Shown piece after piece: positions 35,868 through 46,857 of a DNA stretch of 64,000 bases. The stretch is from Pseudomonas cremoricolorata. GTDB taxonomy: Bacteria; Pseudomonadota; Gammaproteobacteria; Pseudomonadales; Pseudomonadaceae. The stretch is from contig NZ_CP009455.1 of NCBI RefSeq assembly GCF_000759535.1, positions 3,534,001-3,598,000 on the forward strand. The letters are read 5' to 3'. How positions within the stretch are numbered: position 1 is the first letter of the stretch; every line of letters starts with the position of its first letter. Under the pieces are notes generated by a model that saw only the letters and a program-made list of their open reading frames with translations, was not told the DNA's origin and ran no database searches. A program made the position numbers and the translations under genes.

Positions 35868-36710
35868 ATGGCGACATTGCAGGGCAGTACGTTGGAAGCG
35901 ATCAAGAACAACCAAGACCAGCTACTGGATGAATGGATCGCCAGCCTCGAAAGCAACGGCGCCACCCGCAACCTCAAGGAGCAGGATCTGCGTCAGCAGA
36001 CCCGCGGTTTCCTTCAACTGCTCGCCGACGGCATGCAGTCTGCCGATGGGCAGGTCAGCAACGCCGAAGAGGTGCGTCGCTTCCTGGAAAAACTCTCGGC
36101 CTCGCGTGCGCAACTGGGCCATGATTCCCACCAGACGGCGTTCTTCATCTTCGCCCTCAAAGGTCCGCTGTTCAGCCTGTTGCAACGCCTCTACGCCGAT
36201 CAGCCTGCGCTGCTCGCCGAACAGCTGCTGGTGATCTCCGAGCTGCTCGACAGCCTCGGCATGCATACCGTGCGCGCGTACCAGATCACCCGCGAAGCGG
36301 TGATCCGCCGTCAGCAGGAAGAACTGCTGGAGCTGTCCACCCCGGTGGTCAAGCTGTGGGATGGGGTACTGGCCCTGCCGCTGATCGGCACCCTCGATTC
36401 GCAGCGCAGCCAGACCGTCATGGAGTCGCTGTTGCAACGCATCGTCGACACTGGCTCTGAAATCGCCATCATCGACATCACGGGTGTGCCAACCGTCGAC
36501 ACCCTGGTCGCCCAGCACCTGCTCAAGACCGTCACCGCCATTCGCCTGATGGGCGCTGATTGCATCATCAGCGGCGTGCGTCCGCAGATCGCGCAGACCA
36601 TCGTCCACCTCGGTCTGGACCTGAGCAGCATCACCACCAAGGCCAACCTGGCCGATGCCCTGAAGCTGGCGATCAAACGCCTGGATGTCGGCGACGCCGC
36701 GCGGGGTTGA
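35868..36710 (+). CDS. rsbR: Stressosome co-antagonist RsbR-like
   Basis: A 280-aa protein: an N-terminal four-helix sensor domain of the RsbRD type (residues about 1-150, no haem or flavin motif seen) and a C-terminal STAS domain (about 155-275; ITGVPTVDTLVAQHLL, GVRPQIAQTIVHLGL). In the stressosome, RsbR and RsbS form a large shell that holds the kinase RsbT until a signal arrives. Threonines in the VPTVDT and IAQT segments are the candidate phosphorylation sites. ATG 35868 is chosen because GGAG precedes it; upstream residues do not look like protein. First gene of a six-gene operon. Confidence 0.87.
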   Translation: MATLQGSTLEAIKNNQDQLLDEWIASLESNGATRNLKEQDLRQQTRGFLQLLADGMQSADGQVSNAEEVRRFLEKLSASRAQLGHDSHQTAFFIFALKGPLFSLLQRLYADQPALLAEQLLVISELLDSLGMHTVRAYQITREAVIRRQQEELLELSTPVVKLWDGVLALPLIGTLDSQRSQTVMESLLQRIVDTGSEIAIIDITGVPTVDTLVAQHLLKTVTAIRLMGADCIISGVRPQIAQTIVHLGLDLSSITTKANLADALKLAIKRLDVGDAARG

Positions 36711-36713
36711 GCC

Positions 36714-37076
36714 ATGGAACGGATTCCGATTCTGCAGATGGGCGAGTTCCTGCTGGTGACCATTCAGGTCGACATGCATGACCAACTGGCCCTGAACCTG
36801 CAGGAAGACCTCACCGATCGCATCAGCCGCACTTCGGCGCGCGGCGTGCTGATCGATATTTCCGCGCTGGACATGGTCGATTCGTTCATCGGCCGCATGA
36901 TCGCCAGCATTTCCGGGCTGTCGCGCATCATGGACGCCGAAACCATGGTGGTCGGCATGCAGCCGGCGGTGGCCATTACCCTGGTCGAGCTGGGCCTGAC
37001 CTTGCCGGGCGTCAGCACCGCGCTCACGGTCGAGCGCGGCATGCAGGTGCTGCGCAAACGGGTGGCTGGTCGATGA
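36714..37076 (+). CDS. rsbS: Stressosome scaffold RsbS-like (STAS)
   Basis: A 120-aa single STAS-domain protein. Ser57 in DMVDSFIGRM corresponds to the serine phosphorylated by RsbT in Bacillus RsbS. MQPAVAITLVELGL is the conserved second helix of the family. It starts three bases after the RsbR stop and overlaps RsbT by four bases (ATGA). Confidence 0.9.
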   Translation: MERIPILQMGEFLLVTIQVDMHDQLALNLQEDLTDRISRTSARGVLIDISALDMVDSFIGRMIASISGLSRIMDAETMVVGMQPAVAITLVELGLTLPGVSTALTVERGMQVLRKRVAGR

Positions 37077-37483
37077 ACGTCAACGTCAACCAGAGCGGCA
37101 GCCTGCCGGTGCGTGTCGAACAGGACGTGGTGCTGGCCCGGCAACAGGCGCGCAAGATCGCCAGTGAGCAGGGCATGCGCCTGGTCGACCTGACCAAGCT
37201 GGTCACCGCAGTCAGCGAGCTGGCCCGCAACACCGTGGTCTACGGCGGTGGTGGCGATATGGACTGGCAGGTCATCGAGCAGACCGGGCGTGCCGGCGTA
37301 CGCATTCTGTTTCGCGACGAAGGGCCAGGCATCGCCGATACCCGCCTGGCCCTGACCGACGGCTGGACGTCGGGCTCTGGCCTGGGACTGGGCCTGACCG
37401 GCGCACGGCGTCTGGTCGATGAATTCGACCTGGACACGGCGCCTGGCCAGGGCACGCGGATCACCATCACGCGATGGTTATGA
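37073..37483 (+). CDS. rsbT: Stressosome serine/threonine kinase RsbT-like
   Basis: A 136-aa kinase of the GHKL fold. N box ELARNTVVYGGGG, G1 box DEGPGIAD and G2 box GSGLGLGLTGARRL are all present, so it should bind ATP. In Bacillus, RsbT phosphorylates RsbR and RsbS and is then released to activate the phosphatase RsbU. Here no RsbU follows; its target is probably one of the phosphatase or kinase proteins encoded downstream. Confidence 0.9.
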   Translation: MNVNVNQSGSLPVRVEQDVVLARQQARKIASEQGMRLVDLTKLVTAVSELARNTVVYGGGGDMDWQVIEQTGRAGVRILFRDEGPGIADTRLALTDGWTSGSGLGLGLTGARRLVDEFDLDTAPGQGTRITITRWL

Positions 37484-38493
37484 CCCTGACCGCCAGTCTG
37501 ACCCAGGTGCTGGCCCTCGACGATTCCAGCCAGGTCGGCCATGCGCGGCGGGTCGCCCAGCGCCTGGCCGAGCGGCTGGGTTTCGATGAGGCCGATGCCG
37601 GACGGGTGGCGCTGGTCGCCACCGAGCTTGCCAGCAACGTGCTCAAGCACGCCCAGCGCGGCGCGCTGCACCTGCGTGCGCTGAGCCGCGCCGATGGCGT
37701 GGCGGGGGTGGAGCTACTGAGCGTCGATGGCGCTGCCGGTTTCGATCGCTCGCAATGCATGACCGATGGCTTTTCCACCGGCGGCACTCAGGGCATTGGT
37801 CTGGGCAGCGTGTCGCGTTCAGCCCAAGTATTCGACCTTTACAGCGACGACCACGGCTCGGTAGTGCTGGCCCGGCTGTACCCGGCTGGGCAGGGCAGCG
37901 ACGATGTGCGAATCGGCGTCAGCCAGCACTCGCTGCACGACGATCCGGCCTGCGGCGATACCTGGCAAGTCGCATTCCACGGTCCACTGCTCAGTGCCCT
38001 GGTGATCGATGGCCTGGGCCATGGCGCAGAGGCCGAACAGGCCGCGCTGGCCGGCGCACGGAGCTTTGCCGAGGCGCCGTTCGACCCGCCGCAGACCGTG
38101 CTCGAGCGGCTGCACGTGGACATGAACGGTACCCGCGGCGGCGCGGTGGCCATCGCGCAGTTCGATGCCACACAGGGCACACTGCACTACGTCGGCGTTG
38201 GCAACATCGGCGCTACCCTGGCCGACGCCCAACACAGCCACGGCCTGGCCTCGCTGCCGGGCATCGTCGGCGGGCAATACCGCAAGAGCCAGGTGTTCGA
38301 CTACGCTCACCTCAACCACCATTTGCTGATCATGTACAGCGACGGCCTGCAGTCGCGCTGGAACCTGCACACCTACCCCGGTCTGGTCCATCGCCATCCC
38401 GCCGTCATCGCCGCTGTGCTGCACCGCGATTTCTGCCGTGGCCGTGATGACGTGACGGTGCTGGTCATCGACCTGGAGTTCAGCCATGCCTGA
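37474..38493 (+). CDS. SpoIIE-type phosphatase with N-terminal GHKL ATPase domain (RsbX-like)
   Basis: A 339-aa protein. Residues about 1-135 form an anti-sigma-kinase-like ATPase domain (VALVATELASNVLKHA, GFSTGGTQGIGLGS). Residues 145-335 are a PP2C/SpoIIE phosphatase (VIDGLGHGAEAEQAAL for metal binding, GRDDVTVLVIDLE at the end). By analogy with RsbX it would remove phosphate from RsbR and RsbS and reset the stressosome. It overlaps RsbT by ten bases and the next kinase gene by eight. Confidence 0.82.
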   Translation: MVMTLTASLTQVLALDDSSQVGHARRVAQRLAERLGFDEADAGRVALVATELASNVLKHAQRGALHLRALSRADGVAGVELLSVDGAAGFDRSQCMTDGFSTGGTQGIGLGSVSRSAQVFDLYSDDHGSVVLARLYPAGQGSDDVRIGVSQHSLHDDPACGDTWQVAFHGPLLSALVIDGLGHGAEAEQAALAGARSFAEAPFDPPQTVLERLHVDMNGTRGGAVAIAQFDATQGTLHYVGVGNIGATLADAQHSHGLASLPGIVGGQYRKSQVFDYAHLNHHLLIMYSDGLQSRWNLHTYPGLVHRHPAVIAAVLHRDFCRGRDDVTVLVIDLEFSHA

Positions 38494-39361
38494 CCCGCTT
38501 TCCCTCGACGGCGCCGCCCAGGCGGCGCTGATCACCCGCCTGCAGGCCGAGACCCAGGCCCTGCGCGCCGAGCTGGATGAAACCAACCAGGGCGTGTTGG
38601 CGTTGTACGCCGAACTGGACAATCAGGCCGAACAGTTGCGTCAGGCGTCCGACCTGAAAAGCCGGTTCCTGTCATACATGAGCCATGAATTTCGCACCCC
38701 CCTGGGCTCGATCCTGAGCATCACTCGTCTGCTCGCCGACGAACTGGACGGGCCGCTGTCGGATGAGCAACACAAGCAGGTGGCATTCGTCAGCACGGCT
38801 ACCCGAGAGTTGTCGGACATGGTCGACGACCTGCTCGACCTTGCCAAGATCGAGGCCGGACGCATCAGCATTTCGCCAGCCTGGTTCGACATGCTGGATT
38901 TGTTCGCTGCCTTGCGCGGCATGTTCCGGCCCATCGTCAACGCCACTGCCGTCGACCTGATCTTCGAAGAACCACAAGGCCTGCCGCAGCTCTACAGCGA
39001 TGACAAGAAGCTGTCGCAGATCCTGCGCAACTTCATCGCCAATGCGCTGAAGTTCACCGTGCGCGGGGAAGTGCGGGTGTCGGCCCAGCGCGTGGGTGAC
39101 GACCGGGTGCGCTTCACCGTGAGCGACACTGGCATCGGTATCGCCCCTGATTTGCTGGCCTCGCTGTTCGAGGACTTCAGCCAGGTCGAGTCGCCGTTGC
39201 AGAAACGCCTGCGCGGCACTGGCCTTGGGCTTTCACTGTGCAAGCGCTTCGCCGAGCTGCTGGGCGGGGAAGTGGGGGTGCACAGTGAGCCGAACGTGGG
39301 TTCGTCGTTCTACGTGACCATTCCTCTGGCCCTGGAGCAGGAGGGCGCCGATGGGCAATGA
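38486..39361 (+). CDS. Soluble histidine kinase in the stressosome operon
   Basis: A 291-aa kinase without membrane spans or a recognisable sensor domain. A coiled coil (residues about 10-60, LQAETQALRAELDETNQ) leads directly into the H box with His67 (YMSHEFRTPLGS). An ATPase domain follows with N, G1 and G2 boxes (NFIANALKFT, DTGIGIAPD, GTGLGLSLCKRF). Signal input is therefore probably through protein contact, perhaps with released RsbT. The start overlaps the phosphatase gene and its end overlaps the hybrid kinase gene by 11 bases. Confidence 0.85.
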   Translation: MPDPLSLDGAAQAALITRLQAETQALRAELDETNQGVLALYAELDNQAEQLRQASDLKSRFLSYMSHEFRTPLGSILSITRLLADELDGPLSDEQHKQVAFVSTATRELSDMVDDLLDLAKIEAGRISISPAWFDMLDLFAALRGMFRPIVNATAVDLIFEEPQGLPQLYSDDKKLSQILRNFIANALKFTVRGEVRVSAQRVGDDRVRFTVSDTGIGIAPDLLASLFEDFSQVESPLQKRLRGTGLGLSLCKRFAELLGGEVGVHSEPNVGSSFYVTIPLALEQEGADGQ

Positions 39362-41287
39362 CGTGCGCCTGCTGATCGTCGACGACAACATCGTCACCCG
39401 CTACGCCCTGCGCCGGCGTCTGGCCATGCACGGGTTCGAGGTGCTCGAAGCCGGCACAGGCACCGAAGGTCTGGCGGTGCTGGCGGAAACGGCGGTGGAT
39501 GCGCTGATTCTCGACGTCAACCTGCCCGACATGAGCGGCTTCGACGTGGTGCGCATTCTGCGTCAGGCGCCGGAGACGGCGCTGTTGCCAATCATTCATG
39601 TCTCTGCGGCATCGATCCAGACGGGCGACATCATCACCGGCCTGGACAATGGCGCTGATGCCTACCTGATTCACCCCGTTGACCCTGACGTACTGCTGGC
39701 CACCTTGCGCACCCTGCTGCGGGTGCGTGACAGTGAGCGTGCGCTGCGCGAAAGCGAGGCGAGCTTCCGGGAAATTTTCAACAACGTGTCTGCCCCCATC
39801 GCCTTGCTCGACGCCCAGCTCAAGGTGCATGAGTGCAACCACGCCTTCGCCACGCTGGTGCAGGACAATTGCAACGCCGAACGTCTCGATGAGTGCTTCG
39901 GCACCGGCCAGGAAGCGATGTTGCAAGAGCTGCGGGTGCATCTTGCCGCCGGCGCGCGTTGGCGCGGTACGGTAGCGATGGCCCAGCATGGTCAGCCGCG
40001 GGAAACCGAATGGCAGCTGTCGCCGTATCGCGTGCCGGGGTTGTCGCTGGTGTTCGTCGAGGACATTACCGAGCACCGCCACCGCGAACGTTCGCACCTG
40101 GCGCAGCTGGACGATGCCAACAGTCAGTTGGCCCGGGAAGTCGCCGAGCGCGTGCGCACCGAAGCGCAGTTGCTGCAGTTGCAGAAGATGGACGGCCTCG
40201 GCCGCCTCACCGGGGGTATCGCCCATGACTTCAACAACTTGCTGACCGGCATCATCACCAGCCTGGAGCTGATCCGCAAACGGGTCGGTGAAGGGCGCCT
40301 GGAGAAGATTCCGGCCTACACCGATGCTGCGCTCAATTCCGCCATGAGCGCCGCCTCGCTGACCCACCGTCTGCTGGCGTTCGCCCGCCAGCAACCGCTC
40401 GACACCCGGCCGGTGGACGTCAATCGTCACGTGCTGTCGTTGCAAGACCTGCTGGCCCGCACTATCGGCGAGCGCATCCGTCTGGAGCTGTCGCTGTCGA
40501 GCCGTCCGGCCATCGCCCTGGTCGATCCGGTGCAACTGGAAAGCGCCGTGCTCAACCTGGTGATCAACGCACGGGATGCGCTGCCCAAGGGTGGCACCAT
40601 CTGGGTCAACACCTCGGCGGCCTGGGCCTCGGGTGATCCGCATCTCAAGGACGGCCCGTACGTCTCGGTGAGCGTTCGCGACGACGGCATGGGCATCGAT
40701 CCGGCAGTGCAGGACAAAGTCTTCGACCCGTTCTTCACCACCAAGCCGCTGGGCCAGGGCACGGGGCTGGGGCTGTCGACCATTTATGGTTTTGCCCGGC
40801 AATCGGGCGGTCATGTGGCGCTGCGCAGTCTGGTGGGGCGCGGAACCGAAGTCACCCTGATGCTGCCGGCCAGCGGCGAGGCTGCCGACAGCGGCACGCC
40901 GCTGGGACGTATCGAGCAGCCTGGCCACGGTGAGCACGTGCTGATCGTCGAGGACATGCCCTCTGTGCGCTCATCGGTGGCCGAGGTGCTGCTCGATGCC
41001 GGTTATCAGTGCAGTCAGGCCGAGACCATCGAACAGGCCCTCGACCAACTGCGGGAAAATCCAGGCATCGCGCTACTGCTGACCGACGTAGGCCTGCCGG
41101 CCATGAGCGGCCGTGAGCTGGCCGATATGGCGCGTACCTACCGTCCCGGATTGCCCGTGCTACTGATGACCGGCTACGCGGAAACGGCCCTGGACCGCCA
41201 GGCCTTTCTCGGTGAGGACATGGACCTGCTGATCAAACCTTTCCATATCGCCGACCTGCTGGACAAGGTCAGTCAGGCCCTGAACCG

Positions 41288-41297
<10 letters not shown>
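39351..41297 (+). CDS. Hybrid histidine kinase REC-PAS-HK-REC
   Basis: A 648-aa protein. N-terminal receiver (Asp55 in LILDVNLPDMSG), PAS-like domain (about 140-250), histidine kinase with His292 (GGIAHDFNNLL), ATPase domain (GTGLGLSTIYGFARQ) and a C-terminal receiver (Asp579 in LLLTDVGLPAMSG). There is no DNA-binding or cyclase output, so it must signal to a separate protein. The first receiver could accept phosphate from the kinase encoded just upstream. It ends the operon and overlaps tail-to-tail by ten bases with the opposing sensor kinase gene. Confidence 0.87.
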
Positions 41298-42662
<1,365 letters not shown>

Positions 42663-42685
<23 letters not shown>

Positions 42686-43343
42686 AGCCCGAGCCCCGTA
42701 CCGTGCGAATCAGCGGGGTCTGGCCAGGCGAGTCGATCTTCTTGCGCAGGCGGCCGATGTGCACATCGATCAAGTTGGTGCCTGGGTCGAAGTGATAACC
42801 CCAGACTTCCTCGAAAATCATCATGCGGGTAATCACCTGGCCAGCGTGGCGCATCAGGTATTCGAGCAGTTTGTACTCGGTGGGCAGCAGGTTCAGCGCC
42901 TGCTCGCCACGCCGCGCTTCATGGCTGATCAGGTCAAGCTCCAGGTCGCAGACCTGCAGGCGGGTCTGCGTCACCGGGACGCTGTTACGGCGCAGCAGTA
43001 CCTCGACGCGGGCGGCCATTTCATCCGAGGCGAACGGCTTGGTCAGGTAGTCGTCACCGCCAGCGCGCAGGCCGCGGACACGCTCGTCGACATCCGACAG
43101 CGCGCTGATCATCAGAATCGGGGTGGTGATCTTCAGGCTGCGCAGGGTGGTGACGATGGTCAGGCCATCGACCTCGGGCAGCATGCGGTCGAGGGTGATC
43201 AGGTCGTAACCGCCGCCGATGGCCTTGGACAGCCCCTCGCGGCCGTTGTCGGCCCAGTCGACTTCCAGGCCGTGGCTGGACAATTCAGCGACGATTTCCT
43301 GGGCGGTGACGGCGTCGTCTTCGATGGTCAGTACGCGGGGCAT
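42663..43343 (-). CDS. OmpR-family response regulator
   Basis: A 226-aa regulator. Receiver with phosphorylation site in DLITLDRMLPEVDG, and a winged-helix DNA-binding domain (LLPTEYKLLEYLMRHAGQVITR, VDVHIGRLRKKID). It pairs with the overlapping sensor kinase gene downstream. No metal-efflux or other target gene lies beside it, so the target is unknown. Confidence 0.9.
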
Positions 43344-43432
43344 GCTTATACCTGGGCAACGGTGTGGAGAGTCGATTGTGCCAAAGAATAGCCGCTGGTC
43401 GATTTAAGAAAAATTCATCTGCGCACATGCAG

Positions 43433-43491
43433 CGCGGGGTGCCTTGACTGCCGCCGATGTCAGGCATCGGCCGCGGCCAGGGCACCCCGCG
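43433..43491. repeat. Large two-level hairpin between ilvE and the response regulator gene
   Basis: Outer arms CGCGGGGTGCC / GGCACCCCGCG (11 bp, perfect) enclose an inner hairpin GCCGATG / CATCGGC. A T-run (AATTTTTTC on the minus strand) lies some 25 bases beyond. It follows ilvE and may end its transcript, or be a REP-type element. Confidence 0.55.
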
Positions 43492-43509
43492 CGGGGCGGC
43501 GCCGACGAA

Positions 43510-44529
43510 TCAGACGACCTTGACGATCCAGCCGGCTGGGGCTTCGACGTCACCGCTCTGGATGCCGGTCAGCTCGTTGTACAGCTTCTGGGTCACCGGG
43601 CCGACTTTTTCCAGGTCATGGAAAACGTGCAGCTTGCCGTTGTACTCGATGCCGCCAATCGGCGTGATGACCGCCGCGGTACCGCAGGCGCCGGCTTCGA
43701 CGAAGCGGTCGAGCTTGCTGATTTCGACATCGCCTTCGATGACCGTCAGGCCCAGGCGCGATTGCGCCAGTTCCATCAGCGACAGGCGGGTGATGCCTGG
43801 CAGGACCGACGCGGACTTGGGCGTGACGAACTCGTTGTTGGCGGTGATGCCGAAGAAGTTGGCCGAACCGACTTCCTCGATCTTGGTGTGGGTCAGCGGG
43901 TCGAGGTAGATGGCATCGGCGAAGTTGGCCTTCTTCGCGTCCAGACCCGGTTGCAGGCTGGCGGCATAGTTGCCGCCGACCTTGGCAGCGCCGGTGCCCT
44001 GCGGCGCGGCACGGTCGAAGCTTGAGATCTGGAAGTTGTGCGGCTTCATGCCGCCCTTGAAGTACGAGCCGACCGGGATGGCGAAGATCGAGAAGATGAA
44101 CTCGGGGGCGGTGCGCACGCCGATGTTGTCACCGGTGCCGATGACGAACGGGCGCAGGTACAGCGCGCCTTTGCCGTGGGGTGGCACGAACTTTTCGTTG
44201 GCCTTGACCACCTGCTTGCAGGCTTCGACGAAGACCTCGCTGGGCACCTGGGGCATCAACAGGCGGGCGCAGCTGCGGGCCATGCGCGCGGCGTTCTGCT
44301 CGGGGCGGAACAGGTTGATCGAGCCGTCCTTGCAGCGGTAGGCCTTCAGGCCTTCGAAGCACTGCTGGCCATAGTGCAGGGCGGTGGAGCCTTCACTGAT
44401 GTGCAGCACGTTGTCTTCGGTCAGGGTGCCGTTGTCCCACTCGCCATTGCGCCAGACGGACAGGTAGCGCTTGTCGGTCTTGATGTAGTCAAAGCCCAGC
44501 TTGTCCCAGTTAATGCTTTCGTTGCTCAT
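43510..44529 (-). CDS. ilvE: Branched-chain amino acid aminotransferase
   Basis: A 339-aa PLP enzyme catalysing the last step of valine, leucine and isoleucine synthesis, with 2-oxoglutarate/glutamate as partner. Fold-type IV class with the large-type BCAT pattern: LHYGQQCFEGLKAYR, YLRPFVIGTG, the PLP lysine in GAAKVGGNYAAS, and EVGSANFFGI. ATG 44529 is used because GAGGG precedes it; the frame is open for 35 more unlikely codons. Monocistronic. Confidence 0.93.
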   Translation of the reverse strand: MSNESINWDKLGFDYIKTDKRYLSVWRNGEWDNGTLTEDNVLHISEGSTALHYGQQCFEGLKAYRCKDGSINLFRPEQNAARMARSCARLLMPQVPSEVFVEACKQVVKANEKFVPPHGKGALYLRPFVIGTGDNIGVRTAPEFIFSIFAIPVGSYFKGGMKPHNFQISSFDRAAPQGTGAAKVGGNYAASLQPGLDAKKANFADAIYLDPLTHTKIEEVGSANFFGITANNEFVTPKSASVLPGITRLSLMELAQSRLGLTVIEGDVEISKLDRFVEAGACGTAAVITPIGGIEYNGKLHVFHDLEKVGPVTQKLYNELTGIQSGDVEAPAGWIVKVV

Positions 44530-44657
44530 GACACCCTCGATTGTCTTGCAGCGCCCGTTGCGTGCGGGCTGCGGTTGATGCGCACGCGTCACGATAATAC
44601 AAACCGGGCAGGTTCGGAAACGCCTGCCGGGCAATTGCCTGCCCCGTTGCGGTCGGC

Positions 44658-45269
44658 TCAGGGCGGGGAAAGATCGTCAGGGGTATCGACGTCGCGCAGT
44701 ACCCCTGGGTCATCCACCTTCACCCGCTGACAGGCAGCAGGGTTGTCGTGCAGCACATGGCGCCCGCCCTGGTCACCCGTCGCCTGGCCGAGCGCCTGCC
44801 AGAAATGCCGGCCAAACAGCACCGGATGGCCACGTTGGCCCTGGTACTGCGGCATGACGATGACCTCGGCGCCTGCGGCCTGTTGCAGGCGGGCGAGGGT
44901 GGCGCTGGCGATCCACGGCATGTCGCCCAACAGCACCGCCACCGCCTCGGCCGCAGAGCCGGCCAGGGCCTGGATGCCTGCGGCCAGGCTGGCGCCCATG
45001 CCATCGCTGCCGCGCGGTGCGCGTGCCAGCTGCACTGACGCCGGCAAGCCCAGGGCCTGTGGGTCGTCATCGGCGCCTATCACCACCCACACCTCGGCGA
45101 ACTGCGCCTGCGCGTTGCTGACGCTGGCGGCTAACAGGGTCTGTCCGTCGCTCAGCTGTGCCTGGCGTTTGTCGCTGCCGAAGCGTCGCCCTTTGCCGGC
45201 GGCCAGCAACAGCGCCACGCAGCGTGCTTGCGCCTCTGGGCAGATGGATTGGAGTTGCTTTGAACGCAT
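44658..45269 (-). CDS. MocA-like molybdopterin cytidylyltransferase
   Basis: A 203-aa nucleotidyltransferase with the family signature LLAAGKGRRFGSDK, DMPWIASATLARL and GQRGHPVLFGRHFW. MocA adds CMP to the molybdenum cofactor, making the MCD form used by xanthine-oxidase-family aldehyde oxidoreductases. It is divergent, by 80 bases, from exactly such an enzyme, which supports the role. ATG 45269 was chosen over upstream codons that run into the intergenic region. Confidence 0.83.
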   Translation of the reverse strand: MRSKQLQSICPEAQARCVALLLAAGKGRRFGSDKRQAQLSDGQTLLAASVSNAQAQFAEVWVVIGADDDPQALGLPASVQLARAPRGSDGMGASLAAGIQALAGSAAEAVAVLLGDMPWIASATLARLQQAAGAEVIVMPQYQGQRGHPVLFGRHFWQALGQATGDQGGRHVLHDNPAACQRVKVDDPGVLRDVDTPDDLSPP

Positions 45270-45349
45270 GCCGTTGGCTCCCGGTCGGACCTGAAAATGC
45301 AGCCAAGACTGCACATGACGATGAGCATACCGACCGTGAGGCATGAACA

Positions 45350-45868
45350 ATGAGCGATTCAGACTGCATACCGGCGCACCAGCCGCTCGAGCTGTCGATC
45401 AACGGCCAGCGCCATCAGTTGCAGGTGGCACCGTGGATGACCTTGCTTGACCTGCTGCGCGACCAACTCGACCTGACCGGCAGCAAGAAAGGCTGCGACC
45501 ATGGCCAGTGCGGCGCTTGCACCGTGCTGCGTAACGGGCAGCGGGTCAACGCCTGCCTGACCCTGGCGATCATGTGCGAGGGCGATCGCATCACCACCAT
45601 CGAAGGGCTGGCCGAGGATGAGCGCCTGCACCCTTTGCAACAGGCGTTCATTCGCCACGACGCCTTCCAGTGCGGTTACTGCACCCCTGGGCAGATTTGC
45701 TCGGCGGTGGCGCTGGCCAGCGAAGGCCGGGCGCTGTCGCGCGCCGAGATCCAGGAAGGCATGAGCGGCAACCTGTGCCGCTGCGGTGCCTACGGCAATA
45801 TCGTCGCGGCCGTTGAAGAAGCGCTGCCGCACATGATTGCCAGCAATCAGGGAGGGCCGCACGCATGA
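45350..45868 (+). CDS. Aldehyde/xanthine oxidoreductase [2Fe-2S] subunit (PaoA/YagT-like)
   Basis: A 172-aa subunit with two [2Fe-2S] sites. The N-terminal plant-type cluster is GCDHGQCGACTVLRNG...NACL; the C-terminal cluster is FQCGYCTPGQI with NLCRCGAYGNI. E. coli PaoA has a Tat signal; this protein starts directly at the ferredoxin fold (MSDSDCIPAHQPLELSING), so the complex should be cytoplasmic. It overlaps the FAD subunit gene by four bases. Confidence 0.9.
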   Translation: MSDSDCIPAHQPLELSINGQRHQLQVAPWMTLLDLLRDQLDLTGSKKGCDHGQCGACTVLRNGQRVNACLTLAIMCEGDRITTIEGLAEDERLHPLQQAFIRHDAFQCGYCTPGQICSAVALASEGRALSRAEIQEGMSGNLCRCGAYGNIVAAVEEALPHMIASNQGGPHA

Positions 45869-46857
45869 TCCCCTTCGCCTACAGCAAACCCACCGATGTC
45901 GCCGGCGCCCTGCAACTGGCCGGCCCTGATTCGCACTTTATCGCCGGCGGCACCAACCTGCTCGACCTGATGAAAGAAAACGTCGCCCAGCCCCAGCGGC
46001 TGATCGACATCACCGGGCTGCCGCTGCGTGAGGTCACCCTCACGGACAGCGGCGGGTTGTCGATCGGCGCGTTGGTCGGCAATGCCGAACTGGCCCGCCA
46101 CCCACGCATTGAGGCCGACTACCCGCTGCTTGCCCAAGCCATTCTGGCCGGCGCCTCGCCACAGCTGCGCAACATGGCCAGCAGCGGTGGCAACCTGCTG
46201 CAACGCACCCGCTGCGCCTACTTCTACGACAGCAACGTGCCGTGCAACAAACGCGCCCCAGGCAGTGGCTGCCCGGCGCGCAGCGGTCTGAACCGCAACC
46301 ATGCAATCTTCGGTGCCAGCCAACACTGCGTCGCCGTCCACCCCTCGGACATGTGCGTGGCCCTGGCGGCACTGGAGGCGACGGTGCAGGTGCAAGGACC
46401 GGCCGGTAGCCGGCAGATTGCCTTTGCCGACTTCCACCGTCTGCCGGGCGAGCAGCCCGAGCGCGACAATACGCTGGCCGACAACGAACTGATCACCGCC
46501 ATCGAGCTGCCGGCCCCGAGTTTTGCCGAGCATGTGCATTACCTCAAGGTGCGCGACCGCGCCTCGTATGCCTTCGCCCTGATTTCGGTGGCGGCGGCGT
46601 TGCGCCTGGAGGGCGAGCGCATCGGCGAGTTGCGCCTGGCCTTGGGCGGTGTCGCGCACAAACCCTGGCGCGACCCGGCCCTGGAGGCACGCTTCCAGGG
46701 CCAGCCGGCCACCCCCGCCACCTACACCCAGATTGCCCAGGCCATGCTCAGCGGCGCACAGCCGCTTGCGCACAACGCCTTCAAGGTCACCCTGGCGCAC
46801 AACGCGATCATCCGCGCGCTGGGCCAGGCCCAGCGTCGACAAGGAGCCACAGCATGA
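45865..46857 (+). CDS. FAD-binding subunit (PaoB/YagS-like)
   Basis: A 330-aa FAD subunit of the molybdenum hydroxylase family: FIAGGTNLLDLM for FAD binding and NMASSGGNLLQRTRC. Cysteines at residues 117, 127, 136 and 155 lie in the insertion that carries an extra [4Fe-4S] cluster in E. coli PaoB, which suggests the same here. It overlaps both neighbouring genes by four bases. Confidence 0.9.
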   Translation: MIPFAYSKPTDVAGALQLAGPDSHFIAGGTNLLDLMKENVAQPQRLIDITGLPLREVTLTDSGGLSIGALVGNAELARHPRIEADYPLLAQAILAGASPQLRNMASSGGNLLQRTRCAYFYDSNVPCNKRAPGSGCPARSGLNRNHAIFGASQHCVAVHPSDMCVALAALEATVQVQGPAGSRQIAFADFHRLPGEQPERDNTLADNELITAIELPAPSFAEHVHYLKVRDRASYAFALISVAAALRLEGERIGELRLALGGVAHKPWRDPALEARFQGQPATPATYTQIAQAMLSGAQPLAHNAFKVTLAHNAIIRALGQAQRRQGATA

